Source: Bacteroidota bacterium
Lineage (GTDB): Bacteria; Zhuqueibacterota; Zhuqueibacteria; Zhuqueibacterales; Geothermadaptataceae
NCBI GenBank assembly: GCA_011375275.1
Contig: DRLW01000497.1
Span: 1-8,610 of the forward strand
DNA length: 8,610 bases
Direction: 5' to 3'
Below are positions 6,503 through 8,610 of this stretch, one piece after another. The notes beneath the pieces are model-generated. The model ran no database searches, was not told the DNA's origin, and worked only from the letters and a program-made list of their open reading frames with translations. The translations under genes and the position numbers were made by a program. Positions within the stretch are counted from its first letter, which is position 1. The number at the start of each line of letters is the position of its first letter.

Positions 6503-7606
6503 TTATCGCCCTTTGCCGAGGAATTCCTTGATTGACTGATAGATCGCCTCTTTATCTGCAATTTCCGACAGCACCAGTTTTTCTTCCTCATTAAAATGCT
6601 CGCGCAGGTCGCGGATGAACTGGCCGCTGCCGTAGGGGCTTTCAACCTGGCCATAACAAAACAAATTAGCCGGCGGAATCAGATCGTTCCTGAGCAGTTT
6701 CAGGCATTCATCCGTATCCACCTCGCCCCAGTTATCGCCGTCGGAAAAATGAAAAAAATAGATATTCCAGTCAGCGACGGCATAATCCTGATCGAGAATC
6801 TGTTTCGCCAGCTTATAGGCAGAGGAGATCACCGTGCCCCCACTCTCACGGGTGTGGTAAAACGTTTCCTGATCGACCTCCCGTGCCACCGCGTCGTGAA
6901 TGATGTAGCGCGTCTCGATATTCTTATACTGTCTGCGCAGCCAGGTATCGATCCAGAACGACTCCATGCGCACGATCTCTTTCTGTTCCTCGCCCATAGA
7001 GCCGGATACATCCATCATGTACACGATAACGGCGTTGGCTTCCGGCTCCTGCTTGGTCTTCCACGTGCGGTAACGCCGGTCTTCGCGTATGGGAATGATC
7101 ACCGGGTTGCGCGGGTCATAGGTTCCGGTAGCGACCTGGCGCAGCAAGGCGCGTTTGAAAGTACGCTTGGCATGGCGCAACGACTCCGGCCCGGTCTGGC
7201 TGATGCCGGTGTAGCGCGATTTATCCGAGACGACGTTCTTCTTGCCCTTGGGCTCGATGTTCGGCAGCTCAAGCTCCTCGCCGAGCATTTCAGCGAGTTC
7301 ATCGAGAGGGACATCGACTTCGAGAATGTGCTCACCCGGACCGCTGCCGGCTGCTCCGGGCTCTGTGCCGTCGGCGCGGCCGATCGGTGTGCCTTCCTCG
7401 CCCTCCCCCTGACCGACACCACCGGCCTGGCGTGGATCATGACGGAACTTCGGAATGTTGATGTGTGGAATCGGAATCGAGACCAGCTCCTTGCCTTTCC
7501 GCCCGATCAGCTCGCCCTGGGTGATATATTTTTTCAGATTCTTTTTAATGCGACCGCGCACGATATTGCGAAACCGGGCGCGGTCTTTTTCTATGCGATG
7601 TGGCAT
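6503..7606 (-). CDS. yeaH: YeaH/YhbH family (DUF444) von Willebrand factor A-domain protein
   Basis: I take ATG 7606 as the start (367 residues) because GGGAG at 7611-7615 sits 4 nt upstream; a TTG at 7621 in the same frame would add five residues and overlap that ribosome site. The N-terminal part is basic (RFRNIVRGRIKKNLKKY), then comes a Gly/Glu-rich low-complexity stretch (about 60-92), as in other YeaH/YhbH proteins. The C-terminal half is a VWA domain with an intact metal-ion-dependent adhesion motif: DVSGS (D199, S201, S203), the threonine in ESGGT (T258), and FSDGDN (D289). YeaH is encoded with the PrkA/YeaG kinase in E. coli and many other bacteria and is tied to nitrogen-starvation and stationary-phase responses; the VWA and AAA+ pairing recalls other MoxR/VWA-type systems. 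It lies between prkA (35-nt gap) and spoVR (3-nt gap). Molecular role unproven. Confidence 0.95.
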   Translation of the reverse strand: MPHRIEKDRARFRNIVRGRIKKNLKKYITQGELIGRKGKELVSIPIPHINIPKFRHDPRQAGGVGQGEGEEGTPIGRADGTEPGAAGSGPGEHILEVDVPLDELAEMLGEELELPNIEPKGKKNVVSDKSRYTGISQTGPESLRHAKRTFKRALLRQVATGTYDPRNPVIIPIREDRRYRTWKTKQEPEANAVIVYMMDVSGSMGEEQKEIVRMESFWIDTWLRRQYKNIETRYIIHDAVAREVDQETFYHTRESGGTVISSAYKLAKQILDQDYAVADWNIYFFHFSDGDNWGEVDTDECLKLLRNDLIPPANLFCYGQVESPYGSGQFIRDLREHFNEEEKLVLSEIADKEAIYQSIKEFLGKGR

Positions 7607-7610
7607 GGTG

Positions 7611-7615
7611 CTCCC
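7611..7615 (-). promoter_or_regulatory. Ribosome binding site deciding the yeaH start
   Basis: The minus strand reads GGGAG, then CACC, then ATG. It points to ATG 7606 rather than TTG 7621 as the initiation codon of the YeaH-family gene. Confidence 0.7.
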
Positions 7616-7641
7616 GATCAAATTTTGCTGGTGCGTGCAGG

Positions 7642-8610
7642 TTACTCGCTTTCCTTAACATCACCGCGGGCGAAGATGCTGGCCACGTAGTTGAGCACGT
7701 CTGTCGCGCTCTCATCATTGTAGCCATAGTACTTGATCATCCGCGCCTTGACCACGTCGATCTTCTCCTGGGTCTCTTTATCGACCACGTTGGAGATCAG
7801 CGTTGTCAGTTTGATCGAGTCTTTCTGATCTTCGAACAGTTTCAGTTCCAGCGCTTTCTGCAACCGCTCGTTGGAACGGTAGTCAAAGGTCTTCCCTTCC
7901 AGCGCCAGCGCACCGATGTAGTTCATGATCTCACGCCTGAAATCATCTTTTCGGCTCTCGGGGATGTCGATCTTGACCTCGATGGAACGCATCAGCCGCT
8001 CATCCGGCTCCTCGTCAGCGCCGGTGTAGGGGTTTTTAACTTTCTGCTTCTGCGTATAGGCCTTAACATTGTCGATATAGTTGCCGCACAAGCGTTTGAG
8101 GGCATCCTCGTCGGCAGCAATCGCGCGCTGTACCTCGTTCTTGACGATATCTGAATACTCTTCCTTGACCACAGAGAGCAGCTCGCGATAGCGTTTTTTC
8201 TGCTCTTCATCGGTGATCAGGGAATGGTGGCGCAGGCCGGCTTCGAGCTCATTCAACACCATGAACGGGTTGATGCTGCTCTTGGCTGTTTCGTTGACCA
8301 GGGCGTTGGAAATCTTGTCCTGAATATAGCGCGGTGAAATGCCTTCCATGCCCTCGCGCGTTGTCTCCTGCCGCAATTCCTTGATATTATCTTCCGTGAA
8401 ACCGGGCAGACTCTTGCCGTTGTAGAGTTTGAGTTTCTGCAACAGGGTGAGCTGCGCTTTCTTCGGGTCTTCGAGACGGGTGAGGATCGCCCACATCGCT
8501 GCCATCTCGATGGTATGCGGAGCGATATGCTTACCGCGTACTTTTTCCTCGTTGAAATCCTTTTTATAGATACGGATTTCATCGTCGAGACGGGTGATAT
8601 AGGGGATGTC
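7642..8610 (-). CDS. prkA: PrkA family serine protein kinase / AAA+ protein, C-terminal half (5' end outside window)
   Basis: The frame is open from the right edge and ends at TAA 7642-7644, giving 322 residues, about half of the 640-690 usual for PrkA/YeaG. The fragment starts at DIPYITRLDDEIRIYKKDF and includes IAPHTIEMAAMWAILTRLEDP and LTLLQKLKLYNGKSLPGF, the region between the AAA+ module and the PrkA C-terminal domain (Pfam PrkA). The C-terminal domain includes EGMEGISPRYIQDKISNAL, NPFMVLNELEAGL, and RREIMNYIGALALEGKTFDYRSNERLQKALE. The ATPase Walker motifs are upstream of the window. PrkA was described as a serine kinase with a C-terminal region likened to cAMP-dependent kinase, and more recent work on B. 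subtilis PrkA reports AAA+ ATP-dependent protease activity. In E. coli, YeaG acts in nitrogen starvation. It is the promoter-proximal visible gene of the prkA-yeaH-spoVR cluster. Family assignment is secure; substrates are unknown. Confidence 0.95.
   Translation of the reverse strand, partial: DIPYITRLDDEIRIYKKDFNEEKVRGKHIAPHTIEMAAMWAILTRLEDPKKAQLTLLQKLKLYNGKSLPGFTEDNIKELRQETTREGMEGISPRYIQDKISNALVNETAKSSINPFMVLNELEAGLRHHSLITDEEQKKRYRELLSVVKEEYSDIVKNEVQRAIAADEDALKRLCGNYIDNVKAYTQKQKVKNPYTGADEEPDERLMRSIEVKIDIPESRKDDFRREIMNYIGALALEGKTFDYRSNERLQKALELKLFEDQKDSIKLTTLISNVVDKETQEKIDVVKARMIKYYGYNDESATDVLNYVASIFARGDVKESE

Noticed and set aside
7607..7621. TTG start for the YeaH-family gene at 7621
   Set aside because: The five added residues are not family-like, and the GGGAG ribosome site falls inside that extension, correctly spaced for ATG 7606.
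6596..7690. 364-residue open frame on the plus strand opposite yeaH
   Set aside because: It is the antisense of a clearly conserved VWA protein and the prkA end, and its translation resembles no family I recognise. It is a shadow due to codon bias.

Overview
The window reads as part of a bacterial chromosome of moderate GC content. All six recognisable genes lie on the minus strand, so they read from the right edge to the left. The organism is probably Gram-negative. It carries the PrkA / YeaH / SpoVR stress module with no sporulation genes in sight, exported proteins with ordinary signal or anchor sequences, and Shine-Dalgarno sequences such as AGGAGG and GGGAG. The combination of an EndoQ-type PHP nuclease, a secreted M14 carboxypeptidase with a C-terminal regulatory-like domain and intergenic palindromic repeats would suit an environmental lineage (FCB-type or deltaproteobacterial, for example). 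That placement is only a weak inference; nothing in the window fixes the taxon.

Right half (8610 to 4454): the C-terminal half of prkA (serine kinase / AAA+ protein, cut by the window edge) is followed by a yeaH/yhbH-family von Willebrand factor A gene, spoVR/ycgB, and a 170-residue protein I do not recognise. Gaps are 35, 3 and 21 nt, so this looks like one transcription unit. In E. coli and Pseudomonas the three named families are linked to stationary-phase and nutrient stress. The fourth protein is a candidate extra component here.

Middle (4408 to 2354): a secreted zinc carboxypeptidase of family M14 with all expected catalytic residues, then a small membrane-anchored protein combining a bacterial SH3 domain with a parvulin-like domain that has lost its N-terminal active-site histidine. 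A strong Rho-independent terminator follows (2354-2405). Both proteins act outside the cytoplasm.

Left intergenic region (about 1311 to 2428): about 1.1 kb without a credible gene. It holds three related copies of a palindromic repeat with CATTCCGG / CCGGAATG arms (REP/BIME-like or MITE-like). Two copies form a direct tandem with a period of about 217 bp; the third is a right-hand remnant.

Left end (1310 to 1): an endonuclease Q family PHP-domain protein that runs off the edge after 436 codons without a stop. It is therefore partial and may be the N-terminal half of an EndoQ-UvrD helicase fusion. No CRISPR array, tRNA, rRNA or transposase gene was found. The clearest candidates for something undescribed are the unrecognised SpoVR-linked protein and the tandem repeat element.
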